Assembly (NCBI GenBank): GCA_958427155.1
Contig: CAUABB010000012.1
Location: 1 to 15,623, forward strand
Source: an uncultured Oscillospiraceae bacterium
Lineage (GTDB): Bacteria; Bacillota; Clostridia; Oscillospirales; Ruminococcaceae
Reading direction: 5' to 3'
Length of the DNA stretch: 15,623 bases
Shown here: positions 6,880 through 14,322 of the stretch, in pieces
Layout of the letters: every line of letters starts with the position of its first letter
Numbering within the stretch: the first letter of the stretch is position 1
Made by a program: the position numbers and the translations under genes
Notes under the pieces: generated by a model
Database searches by the model: none
What the model saw: the letters and a program-made list of their open reading frames with translations, nothing else
Told to the model about the DNA's origin: nothing

Positions 6880-8640
6880 ATGGAAGGGTCAATCTGGTTT
6901 TCGGCTTTTTATGGCATTTCTTTTTTGGTGGCTGTGAGTGGAATTTATTTATATCCTAAAACGGAGAAAAAACAAAATGCTGTTACCTGGTTGCCAGTCA
7001 GTCTGTTTGCTGTTTTGTGTGTCCAAGCTTTATTGGGCGGTGTAATCAATTTAGTGGGTGTGCCGATCAATCTTTTTACCACAGGACTCATAGATCTTTT
7101 ATTTGGCATTGCCTGCTGGATTTGGATTTTTGTTCAAAAAAAGGTTCAGAGCTATAAAATTCATGTGGTTGACCTTCTTGTATGTGTGGCGGTTATCACC
7201 ACGGCGGTTATCTGCTGCCTTACGCAATTTTCGCCGGATCTGCTGATCCATTATGAGACCTCAGACCCCGGAAATCATATGAAAATGGCTATGAATGTAA
7301 TTAATAGTCAAAAATTGGAACTAATGTATTTTTCAGGCTATTGCAATGCTATTTTTATAGAATTTTTCTCACCGATTTTCTCTTCATTTACTTATTTTAA
7401 GTTGTTTATTTTGGCTGATGTTGTAATGTTTGCTCTGTCTGGCATGATGTTTTATGCTGCTGTAAGTCATTTCCTGAAAACTCATTTTGCAAGGGTAGCG
7501 GCGTTGATAGCGGTAGTTCTTTATATGCTGGGATATCCGCTCAACAATATGCTGTTTGGTTTTGTTTATCTTGGAATAGGCGTCAGTTTAGTGGCGTTTC
7601 TGTTGTTTGCCGTAAATTTTTTCACCAAGGACAATCCCTGTCTTGTTCCGGCAATTGTTTTATTGATGTTGGGCGTAGGGGGGCTGATTCTTTGTTATTC
7701 ACTCTTTGCTCCGATGGTCTATATCGCTGTTTTTGCGGCGGTCGCTTGGTATTATTTCAGAAAAAAGCAGTTGTTTAAATGGAAAACCGTTGGAATTGAA
7801 TTTGCAATCTTTCTCTTTCCGGTTATAATTGGTCTGATCTATTCTTATTTCACCTATTTCGGCAGATCAGAAGATTTGACGGTAGGTAGCGCCTTGGCGG
7901 CGGAAGGGTATATTTACCGGGATTTGTTTTCTAATTTTATCTATATTCTTCCCTTTACCATTTTTGGGCTGGTCACGGCAATCCGTCGGAAAGAGATAGG
8001 TGCGGGGGAATTTTTGTTCTGCGGAAATTTTGTCCTGATGGTTGTGCAGTATATTATGGGGCTCAACGATCAGATTTCCTCTTACTATTACTATAAACAA
8101 TATTATTTAATGTGGCTGCTTGCCTTTTATCTTGGAATTAAGGGAATTGTTTTTCTTGCAGAAAAGTCCAGAACCGCAGTGGTATCTTACGGGGTTGTGT
8201 GGGCTTTTGTGATGACAATGGCCTTTACGGGTACAGATAAGCAACTTAATGAGGATCATCTTTATTTTAATACTTCTGTGAAGTCCTGGAGTTATCTGGA
8301 TGTTTACAAATTTAACTTTGACCGGATGAGCGATGGTGATTTCAGTAAAGTTAATTCGTATTTAGGTCTGTTCCGGTTTGTTTACGATAATTTGGAACTG
8401 TCGTCTCAGGTAGTTCCGTTAGTAGCTTCTCAGGATTATGTTTATTGGTATGAATCGATCACCAACCAGCGCCAGTCCGGCTATTGTGTTTGGAACGAGG
8501 GTTATCAGCAAAAATTGCTCGAATGTAATTATGTAGCAGTCCATGCTGGGAGCGAAGCGGAAGCAGATCTTGAAGGACTGTTGAGTGGATGTGAACGGGT
8601 CTTTGAAAACGAGTTCGGCTATGTTGTAAAGATCAGATGA
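6880..8640 (+). CDS. Polytopic membrane protein, possible GT-C-type glycosyltransferase
   Basis: I do not recognise a named family for this 586-residue protein. It has about eleven or twelve hydrophobic segments covering roughly residues 4-430. A soluble C-terminal portion of about 130 residues ends in a beta-rich tail (FENEFGYVVKIR). After the fourth membrane segment comes a short polar loop with HYETSDPGNHMKMA, where D129 and H133 stand out. GT-C enzymes usually carry an acidic catalytic motif in their first large external loop and a soluble C-terminal domain, so this layout is compatible with a GT-C transferase that modifies the polymer outside the cell. A polymerase or Wzy-like role is the main alternative. 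The ATG is set by a perfect AGGAGGT site at 6869-6875 overlapping the previous stop. Membrane location is certain; the enzymatic role is inferred. Confidence 0.6.
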   Translation: MEGSIWFSAFYGISFLVAVSGIYLYPKTEKKQNAVTWLPVSLFAVLCVQALLGGVINLVGVPINLFTTGLIDLLFGIACWIWIFVQKKVQSYKIHVVDLLVCVAVITTAVICCLTQFSPDLLIHYETSDPGNHMKMAMNVINSQKLELMYFSGYCNAIFIEFFSPIFSSFTYFKLFILADVVMFALSGMMFYAAVSHFLKTHFARVAALIAVVLYMLGYPLNNMLFGFVYLGIGVSLVAFLLFAVNFFTKDNPCLVPAIVLLMLGVGGLILCYSLFAPMVYIAVFAAVAWYYFRKKQLFKWKTVGIEFAIFLFPVIIGLIYSYFTYFGRSEDLTVGSALAAEGYIYRDLFSNFIYILPFTIFGLVTAIRRKEIGAGEFLFCGNFVLMVVQYIMGLNDQISSYYYYKQYYLMWLLAFYLGIKGIVFLAEKSRTAVVSYGVVWAFVMTMAFTGTDKQLNEDHLYFNTSVKSWSYLDVYKFNFDRMSDGDFSKVNSYLGLFRFVYDNLELSSQVVPLVASQDYVYWYESITNQRQSGYCVWNEGYQQKLLECNYVAVHAGSEAEADLEGLLSGCERVFENEFGYVVKIR

Positions 8641-8651
8641 GCGGATATTAA

Positions 8652-8660
8652 AAGGAAGGG
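8652..8660 (+). promoter_or_regulatory. Ribosome binding site deciding the acyltransferase start
   Basis: AAGGAAGGG lies eight bases before ATG 8669. It overlaps the in-frame GTG at 8660, which therefore cannot use it, so the ATG is the better start. Confidence 0.7.
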
Positions 8661-8668
8661 TGCGGTTT

Positions 8669-9775
8669 ATGATACAGAAAATCAGGGAACGTTTTTTTAC
8701 TCCGCCGGAGGATACAGGAGGGCGACATAATAATTTTAATCTGGTCCGTTTTGTGGCGGCGGTCATGGTAATTTACGGGCATATGGCGCATCTGCTTCTT
8801 GCCCCGGTACCGACAATTTTTGGACAGGAAGTCTCAACGATTGCGGTTAAAATCTTTTTTGTCATTAGCGGATTCCTGATTACCGAAAGTTTTTTAAGGG
8901 ATGAAAATATTATTCGCTATGGAATTCGGCGTTTTTTTAGGATTATGCCTGGACTTATTTTCATCACCCTTTTGTCTGTGTTTATAGTTGGCCCCCTTTT
9001 GACGCGGTTTTCTACGGGGGACTATTTTTCAAACCCAAGCACCTATCAGTATTTGAGAAATGGTTTGCTTCATCCCGTCTACAACCTTCCGGGGGTTTTT
9101 GAAACAAATCCTTATCCAAACGCGGTTAACGGTTCTCTGTGGTCGCTGCCCGTTGAAGTTGCGATGTACCTGCTCCTTCCCATCGTACTGGTGGTGTTCC
9201 GGAAGCTTAAGATCATGAAAATCGGCGTGGCTCTGACAGGGGTTGCGTTCTTAGTCTTTAATATCTGGCGGCTGAAATACGCCCCGGATCTCCGCTTTGT
9301 TTTCTGGGGATCCAACTGGATAGACGGGACGATGCTGGTTCCGTACTTCTTCGCGGGCAGCCTTTTCAGCTTTCCAGAATTCCGGCGGCTTCTAAATCTG
9401 CAGTGGGGAATCGCTCTGGCGGCGGTTGCGGCGATGTTGAATATGAATTATGTCAAATCGGAAATTCTTTTGTTTATCGTGCTTCCGTATTTTATCCTTT
9501 CGTTTTCTCTCGCGTCCCGCCCCGTTTTCGGCCGTTGGTTTGAGAAAAACGACTACTCTTATGGAATGTATTTATACGGATTTCTCGTTCAGCAAACGTT
9601 GATCTTTTTACTAGGCGCGGAGCGTTTTTCACTTCTGCCGTATACCATCCTGAGCACAGTAGTTACTCTGGTGTTTGCGGCGCTTTCCTGGCATCTGGTG
9701 GAAAGACCCTGTCAGCTTTTGGGGAAAAGGCTGCTGAAATGCCGGTTGATTGCGAGGAAAAAGGAAGCGGCTTAA
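8669..9775 (+). CDS. Acyltransferase family 3 membrane protein (OafA/OatA-like)
   Basis: This 368-residue integral membrane acyltransferase would put an acyl group, usually acetyl, on a sugar of the glycan. Landmarks of the family are visible: NLVRFVAAVMVIYGHM with the key histidine H38, then KIFFVISGFLITESFL, the arginine-rich RRFFRIMPG loop, and GSLWSLPVEVAMYLLLP. About ten hydrophobic helices fill the rest, ending in the usual HLVERP motif and a basic tail. There is no SGNH extracellular domain, so it is the short form. I start it at ATG 8669 because the AAGGAAGGG site (8652-8660) is then eight bases away. A GTG at 8660 would sit on the ribosome site itself. It follows the membrane protein by 28 bases and probably acts on the same polymer. 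Confidence 0.9.
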   Translation: MIQKIRERFFTPPEDTGGRHNNFNLVRFVAAVMVIYGHMAHLLLAPVPTIFGQEVSTIAVKIFFVISGFLITESFLRDENIIRYGIRRFFRIMPGLIFITLLSVFIVGPLLTRFSTGDYFSNPSTYQYLRNGLLHPVYNLPGVFETNPYPNAVNGSLWSLPVEVAMYLLLPIVLVVFRKLKIMKIGVALTGVAFLVFNIWRLKYAPDLRFVFWGSNWIDGTMLVPYFFAGSLFSFPEFRRLLNLQWGIALAAVAAMLNMNYVKSEILLFIVLPYFILSFSLASRPVFGRWFEKNDYSYGMYLYGFLVQQTLIFLLGAERFSLLPYTILSTVVTLVFAALSWHLVERPCQLLGKRLLKCRLIARKKEAA

Positions 9776-9843
9776 ATCAGTTCGTACAGGGAAATATCAA
9801 GTTGTTTGAAGAAACTGGCAGCAGACACAAGGAGGAATAAAAA

Positions 9844-10398
9844 ATGGGAAAATTTCAGTTTTTGGAAACCGAGATTCAAGGGGTTTACGTAATTGAGCCA
9901 ACAGTTTTTGGCGATGACCGCGGTTATTTCATGGAAACTTATAATTTTAATGAGTTCAAAGAAGCCGGTCTTGATATGATATTTGTCCAGGACAACCAGT
10001 CTAAGTCTAAAAAAGGCGTGCTTCGTGGGCTTCACTTTCAGACCAGAAACGCTCAGGGGAAACTGGTCCGGGTAATCAAAGGAGAGGTGTACGACGTCGC
10101 GGTTGATCTTCGGGAAGGCAGCGAAACGTTCGGGAAATGGCACGGCGTTTTGTTAAGCGCGGAAAACAAGAGACAGTTTTACATTCCGGAAGGATTCGCG
10201 CACGGATTTCTGGTGGTTTCGGACGAGGCGGAATTTGTTTACAAATGCACCAATTTTTACGATCCTTCTAGTGAGGGAGGCTTGCGTTGGAATGATCCGG
10301 ATATTGGAATTGACTGGCCGGTTACGCCGGATATGAAAATCTTGTTGTCTGATAAGGATCAAAAGCAGCCCTTTTTAAAGGACTGGATGAATCGGTAA
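9844..10398 (+). CDS. rfbC: dTDP-4-dehydrorhamnose 3,5-epimerase
   Basis: This is RfbC/RmlC, which epimerises dTDP-4-keto-6-deoxy-D-glucose at C3 and C5 in the third-to-last to second-to-last steps of dTDP-L-rhamnose synthesis. At 184 residues it has the normal family length. The cupin fold markers are clear: DDRGYF (24-29), the catalytic histidine H64 in LRGLHFQ, K73 in QGKLVRV, KGEVYDVAVDLR (79-90), YIPEGFAHGF (113-122) and the catalytic tyrosine Y133 in FVYKCT. The C-terminal GGLRWNDPDIGIDWP block is also typical. A strong AAGGAGG site precedes the ATG. The gene sits 68 bases after the acyltransferase and is followed by a terminator-like hairpin, so it is probably the last gene of the first transcription unit. 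The other rml genes are not in the window. It is the best evidence that the polymer contains rhamnose or a related 6-deoxy sugar. Confidence 0.95.
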   Translation: MGKFQFLETEIQGVYVIEPTVFGDDRGYFMETYNFNEFKEAGLDMIFVQDNQSKSKKGVLRGLHFQTRNAQGKLVRVIKGEVYDVAVDLREGSETFGKWHGVLLSAENKRQFYIPEGFAHGFLVVSDEAEFVYKCTNFYDPSSEGGLRWNDPDIGIDWPVTPDMKILLSDKDQKQPFLKDWMNR

Positions 10399-10411
10399 TA
10401 TCGTTTTTTGA

Positions 10412-10451
10412 CAGGGCAGGATATCTGAAATGGGTCTTGCCCTGCCTTTTT
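10412..10451 (+). terminator. Probable rho-independent terminator after rfbC
   Basis: CAGGGCAGG (10412-10420) pairs with CTTGCCCTG (10436-10444) as a 9-bp stem with one G-T pair and a 15-base loop. Two bases after the stem comes TTTTT (10447-10451). The T-tract is short and the loop large, so termination may be partial. It sits 14 bases past the rfbC stop. Confidence 0.65.
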
Positions 10452-10458
10452 GAAGTAA

Positions 10459-10487
10459 TTGCAATTTGTAACCTTTGATGATATAAT
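10459..10487 (+). promoter_or_regulatory. Housekeeping sigma-A-type promoter for the downstream module
   Basis: The -35 element TTGCAA (10459-10464) and a perfect -10 TATAAT (10482-10487) are 17 bp apart. The -10 is extended by TG at 10479-10480. The surrounding sequence is strongly AT-rich compared with the genes. Transcription should begin near 10494, giving a leader of about 40 bases before the next gene. It lies directly behind the hairpin that ends rfbC. Confidence 0.72.
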
Positions 10488-10523
10488 TAATATAAATTTG
10501 TCTAAAATAAAATTTGGTATCAT

Positions 10524-10530
10524 GGGAGAA
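10524..10530 (+). promoter_or_regulatory. Ribosome binding site deciding the start of the next GT2
   Basis: GGGAGAA lies just before ATG 10534 with about five bases between GGGAG and the ATG. A longer reading from TTG 10459 would begin inside the promoter -35 box and has no ribosome site. Confidence 0.65.
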
Positions 10531-10533
10531 ATT

Positions 10534-11331
10534 ATGGAGTATACAGCAAACGACCATACTTTTATGGTGTGTGCTTATAAAGAAAGTGAATACTTAGAGG
10601 CTTGTATTCAGTCCTTATTGGCGCAGACGGTCAAAAGCAAGATTATGATTTCTACGGCAACTCCAAATGCGCTGATTGAAGGAGTTGCTGAGAAATATGG
10701 GCTGAAAGTCGTTGTTAATACGGGAGAAGGCGGAAACGCAAATGACTGGAATTATGCTTACAGTCAAGCGGAAACACCTCTTGTTACCCTTGCCCATCAG
10801 GATGATCTGTATGATCCCGCCTATACGGAAACATTTTTGCAAATGATCAATGGTGCCAAAAAGCCGCTTTTATTTTTTACGGATTACAATGAACTTCGAG
10901 GAGAGGTTTTTGTCCATAAAAATCGCCTTTTGAGGGTGAAAAGAATCTTGCTGTTTCCGCTACGTGCCCGCTGCCTGCAAGGGTGGTATCCTGCGAAGTG
11001 GTTTTCTCTTGCCTTTGGCTGTGCGATTAATTGCCCTTCTGTTGGCTTTATTAAGGGAAATTTGCCGGAAAAGATTTTTGTTCCCGGCTTTAAAAGTGAT
11101 GCTGACTGGGAAGCCTGGGTAAAATTGATGAAGCTTAAAGGTAGCTTTGTCTACACCCGTAAAGAACTTGTCAGTCACCGGATTCACCCCGGATCACAGA
11201 CTTCAGCAGTTTTGGGAGAGAATATCCGTGTGAAGGAAGACTACGAAATGTTTTGCCGGATGTGGCCCAAGTGGGTGGCTAAAATACTAATAAAGTTTTA
11301 TGCCAAGAGCGAGAAAAGCAACCGTTTGTAG
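10534..11331 (+). CDS. GT2 glycosyltransferase
   Basis: This is a 265-residue cytoplasmic family 2 glycosyltransferase and the first gene of the second module. The N-terminal FMVCAYKESEYLEACIQSLLAQT is the standard nucleotide-binding strand and helix. The acidic motif is AHQDDLYDP (D90, D91), and GFKSDADWEAWVKL supplies the acceptor-side acidic pair. A HRIHPGSQTS motif, common in this subgroup, lies near the C-terminus. The start was moved from TTG 10459 to ATG 10534 because the earlier codons overlap the promoter and only the later ATG has a ribosome site. It is separated from rfbC by 135 bases that hold the terminator and promoter. It probably adds a side-chain sugar that the downstream enzymes then modify; donor and acceptor are unknown. 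Confidence 0.85.
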   Translation: MEYTANDHTFMVCAYKESEYLEACIQSLLAQTVKSKIMISTATPNALIEGVAEKYGLKVVVNTGEGGNANDWNYAYSQAETPLVTLAHQDDLYDPAYTETFLQMINGAKKPLLFFTDYNELRGEVFVHKNRLLRVKRILLFPLRARCLQGWYPAKWFSLAFGCAINCPSVGFIKGNLPEKIFVPGFKSDADWEAWVKLMKLKGSFVYTRKELVSHRIHPGSQTSAVLGENIRVKEDYEMFCRMWPKWVAKILIKFYAKSEKSNRL

Positions 11332-11354
11332 AGAATGAATTGAGGAAAACCTAC

Positions 11355-11358
11355 GGAG
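11355..11358 (+). promoter_or_regulatory. Ribosome binding site deciding the pyruvyl transferase start
   Basis: GGAG stands five bases before ATG 11364. The alternative in-frame TTG at 11340 has only a weak AGAGAA stretch before it. Confidence 0.55.
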
Positions 11359-11363
11359 AAAAT

Positions 11364-12551
11364 ATGAAAAAAATTGTTTTGGTTGGTATGAAATACGCGC
11401 AGGGAATTGGTGACCGCTTGATTAGCGAGTGTAACGAGTATCTCTTCCGGGAGCAACTTCCCGATGCGGAGTATGTTTATGCCGATCTGTTTGCGCGGGA
11501 TAAAGAACCGGCCAGCAACCGGACTGATACATTTGCGATTCGTTGTTACAGAAAGGCGTTAAATGTTATAAGAGCGTTGGGGCTTACGTCCAGGGTGTTT
11601 AACGTGCGGTTCAAGGTTGTTCCTGGATTCCGGAAACAATTTGAGAATTATTTCCGGAAAGTGTTTCGGGGAGCGGATCTGGTTGTAATTTCTGGCGGCG
11701 GCTTGATTAAACATAACGCATATTTTGATGTGTCGGTCATATTTGAAATCATTTCGCAGGTATCGCAGGAGTTGGAGGTTCCGCTGGCTTTTAACGCGGT
11801 TGGGATTGAGGATGGTTTCTCACTCAAGAAGGCCGCCTGCCGGCGTTATCGAAAAGCGTTTACCGGGGAAAATGTAATTGAAGTGACAACCCGGGATAAC
11901 TTTGAAGAGCTCCAGCAGTATATGCAAGGAAGTGCAATTCCTTATTCACTGATTGCTGACAGCGGCGTCTGGGCAGCTGAAATGCTGGGGATTTCTTCGG
12001 ATATGGAGAGCAGAACAATTGGAATTGGCGTGATTACACCAGTTCGGTTTGCGGAAGAAGGTCGGGATTTTTCAGAAGATAGCTTGACGCAACTCTATCT
12101 TGATCTTATTTCTGAAGTAGAGAAAAAAGGGTTTGAGTGGAAGCTTTTTTCAAACGGGCTGGATACCGATCATGCCTATGCGGAGAAGCTAATCGAACTT
12201 CTGGGGAAAGATCCGGAACAGTATCTGGCTAAGCGGCCTTTTACTTCAAAGGAACTTATTTCTATAGAAGGTGGTTTTTGCGGGGTGATTGCAGCGCGGC
12301 TCCACGCGTTGATCATTGCGTATTCACTGGGAATCCCTTTTATTGGAATTTCGTGGAATGATAAAACCAACCAGTTTGCTGACGCCATCGGTTATCCGGA
12401 CAGAATTTTTGGCGTTGACTCTTTTGATCCGGCGGTTATGGTTGAACGGATGATCAAGGCGGTCGAAACAGGTTATGAGGCGGAAAGACGCGCTACTTTC
12501 CGCAGGACAAGCAAGGAATTTGTGGCAAGGATGTGCCGGAAAATACAGTGA
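11364..12551 (+). CDS. Polysaccharide pyruvyl transferase family protein (CsaB-like)
   Basis: This 395-residue protein belongs to the polysaccharide pyruvyl transferase family, which forms a ketal-linked pyruvate on a glycan sugar from phosphoenolpyruvate. Some members act instead as sugar transferases. Visible landmarks are VGMKYAQGIGDRLI at the start, DLVVISGGGLI (105-114), VPLAFNAVGIEDG, VTTRDNFEEL and IADSGVW. The C-terminal block has R312 and H314 in AARLHALIIAYSLGIPFIGISW followed by K-T-N-Q-F and a G-Y-P tail. ATG 11364 is preferred over TTG 11340 because GGAG at 11355-11358 lies five bases upstream, while the TTG has no clear site. In Gram-positive bacteria such pyruvate can anchor SLH-domain proteins, but no SLH protein is in this window. 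The family is clear; the acceptor sugar is not. Confidence 0.87.
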   Translation: MKKIVLVGMKYAQGIGDRLISECNEYLFREQLPDAEYVYADLFARDKEPASNRTDTFAIRCYRKALNVIRALGLTSRVFNVRFKVVPGFRKQFENYFRKVFRGADLVVISGGGLIKHNAYFDVSVIFEIISQVSQELEVPLAFNAVGIEDGFSLKKAACRRYRKAFTGENVIEVTTRDNFEELQQYMQGSAIPYSLIADSGVWAAEMLGISSDMESRTIGIGVITPVRFAEEGRDFSEDSLTQLYLDLISEVEKKGFEWKLFSNGLDTDHAYAEKLIELLGKDPEQYLAKRPFTSKELISIEGGFCGVIAARLHALIIAYSLGIPFIGISWNDKTNQFADAIGYPDRIFGVDSFDPAVMVERMIKAVETGYEAERRATFRRTSKEFVARMCRKIQ

Positions 12552-12563
12552 GAAGGTGTCAGA

Positions 12564-13262
12564 TTGAATATCGGAATGATTATTGCCGGCGGAAGCGGGC
12601 AGAGGATGCATCAGGATATCCCGAAGCAGTTTATCAATGTCTTTGATAAGCCGATTATCGTTTATACTCTGGAGGCATTCCAACGTCATCCGGATATTGA
12701 CGCGATTCTGGTTGTCTGCATTGACGGCTGGCAGGAAATATTAAGGGCTTATGCCAAACAGTTTGGTATTACCAAGCTCAGCTGGATTGTCCCAGGTGGC
12801 GAAAACGGACAGGGATCTATCCGCAATGGTGTACAGGAATTGGAAAAACACTGCTCTCCCGATGATATTATCCTGATCCATGATGCAATCCGTCCGTTGC
12901 TTTCAGCAGAAATCATTTCTGATTCGATCGCGAAATGCCGTCGTTTTGGCTCAGCGGTAACAGCAATTCCCTGTAACGAGGCTATGCTTTATAGTGAAAA
13001 CGGTGAAAGTTCCGGGGAAAGTATCAACCGCGATACTCTTAAGCGTACCCAAACGCCACAGACTTTTGCGCTGGGAAAGCTTTGCTGGGCTCATAAAACG
13101 GCGCTGGAGCGGGGAATTACCAACTCTGTTGCGACTTGTACTCTGATGGTGGAATTGGGAGAGACGGTTTACTTTTCCGCTGGTTCAGAAAAAAACATTA
13201 AAATTACAACACCTGATGATATTGATATTTTAAAGGCTCTGTTGAAGATGAGGGGAGAATAA
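12564..13262 (+). CDS. IspD/TarI-family cytidylyltransferase, probably for a CDP-polyol or related CDP donor
   Basis: This 232-residue enzyme has the fold and motifs of CTP-dependent cytidylyltransferases: AGGSGQRM (8-15) with PKQF (20-23), HDAIRP (106-111), QTPQTF, and the C-terminal NIKITTPDDI. It would couple CTP to a phosphorylated alcohol and release pyrophosphate. Two positions differ from housekeeping IspD. The GGxxRxxSxxNG loop has glycine 82 where arginine is usual. The TD pair before the late helix reads T186-N187. The setting, between surface-glycan genes and next to licD, argues for a polyol or other small alcohol phosphate rather than methylerythritol phosphate. The TTG start has an AGAAGGTG site at 12551-12558, 12 bases after the pyruvyl transferase stop. 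The family is certain; the substrate is inferred. Confidence 0.86.
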   Translation: MNIGMIIAGGSGQRMHQDIPKQFINVFDKPIIVYTLEAFQRHPDIDAILVVCIDGWQEILRAYAKQFGITKLSWIVPGGENGQGSIRNGVQELEKHCSPDDIILIHDAIRPLLSAEIISDSIAKCRRFGSAVTAIPCNEAMLYSENGESSGESINRDTLKRTQTPQTFALGKLCWAHKTALERGITNSVATCTLMVELGETVYFSAGSEKNIKITTPDDIDILKALLKMRGE

Positions 13263-13263
13263 A

Positions 13264-14322
13264 TTGAGGCTAGAACAGTCGCTTTATTTTGACGATATCC
13301 GCGCCGCCTGCCGCCTTTCCATTCCGTGGGAAAAGCTTGAAGGAAAGAGTGTTTTAATTACAGGAGCTTCTGGCTTGATTGGGACGGTTTTGGTAGATAT
13401 CCTGATGGAAAAGAAAAAGACAGACGGTCTCGGCGTCACCGTACTGGCTGCTGGAAGGAACGAAGAAAAAGCTAAAAAAAGATTTGCCTCCTATTGGGAC
13501 GAGCCTTCTTTTCAATTTTTTTCTCATGATGTGGTTCAGCCATGGCCGGAAGAAATTTCTCCTGATTATATTATTCATGGAGCAGGGAATACCCATCCTA
13601 CCGCTTATGTTGCTGATCCCGTAGGGACAATTGCATCCAGCGTGTTCGGCCTTTATCATCTGCTGGAACTTGCGGTAAAAAAAGGCGTAAAAAGGACCGT
13701 GCTGCTGTCCACCGTTGAAGTTTACGGAGAAAACCGGGATGGGGTTCAGGCGTTTCGGGAAGATGACATGGGGTATATTAATTGTCATACTTTTCGCGCC
13801 GGTTATCCTGAGGGAAAGCGCACGGCCGAAGCCCTCTGCTGTGCCTATGAAAAAGCTTTTGATACTGATACCGTTACAGTCCGTCTTTGTAGGATTTATG
13901 GCCCCACAATGGCCGGAGAGGACAGCAAGGCGCTTGCTCAGTTTATAAAAAACGCTGTGAACGGGGAGAATATTGTGTTGAAAAGCGATGGCTCTCAGTT
14001 CTTTTCGTATTGTTATGCTACAGATGCTGCTACAGCCATCTTAACCGCGTTTCTCGCCGGAGAAAAAGGTGGCGTTTATAATGTGGCTGATCAAGCCTCT
14101 GACCTGTCATTGAAAGAGTTGGCAGGACTAGTTGCAGAAGAAAACGGTGTTGAGGTTGTGTTCGAGCTTCCGAATAATACCGAAAAGGCGGGTTTTTCAA
14201 CCGCTACCCGCGCCGTACTTGATGCGTCTAGCCTTAAAGAGCTTGGTTGGTCACCATCCGAGAAGATTCAAACTGGTATTCGAAAAACGGTTTCGTTGTT
14301 AAAGGCAGGTGGACTGGAATGA
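13264..14322 (+). CDS. NAD(P)-dependent oxidoreductase, extended SDR, paired with the cytidylyltransferase
   Basis: This is a 352-residue extended short-chain dehydrogenase. The Rossmann motif GASGLIG is at residues 34-40, the STVEVYG segment at 149-155 supplies the catalytic serine/threonine, and Y181 and K185 form YPEGK. VRLCRIYGP and the FFSYCYATDAATA region match nucleotide-sugar SDRs such as UDP-glucuronate decarboxylase and dTDP-glucose dehydratase. It starts with TTG one base after the preceding stop, using GGGGAG near 13252-13257, so the two are almost certainly co-translated. TarI-type cytidylyltransferases are usually paired with a TarJ alcohol dehydrogenase of another fold, and none is present, so this SDR may supply or modify the CDP-linked compound. 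The alternative is an unrelated sugar-nucleotide modification. The class is sure; the reaction is open. Confidence 0.8.
   Translation: MRLEQSLYFDDIRAACRLSIPWEKLEGKSVLITGASGLIGTVLVDILMEKKKTDGLGVTVLAAGRNEEKAKKRFASYWDEPSFQFFSHDVVQPWPEEISPDYIIHGAGNTHPTAYVADPVGTIASSVFGLYHLLELAVKKGVKRTVLLSTVEVYGENRDGVQAFREDDMGYINCHTFRAGYPEGKRTAEALCCAYEKAFDTDTVTVRLCRIYGPTMAGEDSKALAQFIKNAVNGENIVLKSDGSQFFSYCYATDAATAILTAFLAGEKGGVYNVADQASDLSLKELAGLVAEENGVEVVFELPNNTEKAGFSTATRAVLDASSLKELGWSPSEKIQTGIRKTVSLLKAGGLE

Noticed and set aside
9776..9843. Possible promoter or terminator between the acyltransferase and rfbC
   Set aside because: No convincing -35/-10 pair and no stem with a T-tract were found; only the AAGGAGG ribosome site is supported.
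10459..10533. TTG 10459 as start of the downstream GT2
   Set aside because: The codons overlap the promoter -35 and -10 boxes, there is no ribosome site, and family homology starts after ATG 10534.
14247..14318. GTG 14247 as start of licD
   Set aside because: It lies inside the SDR gene; the ATGA overlap at 14319 is a standard coupled start, and the LicD homology begins after it.
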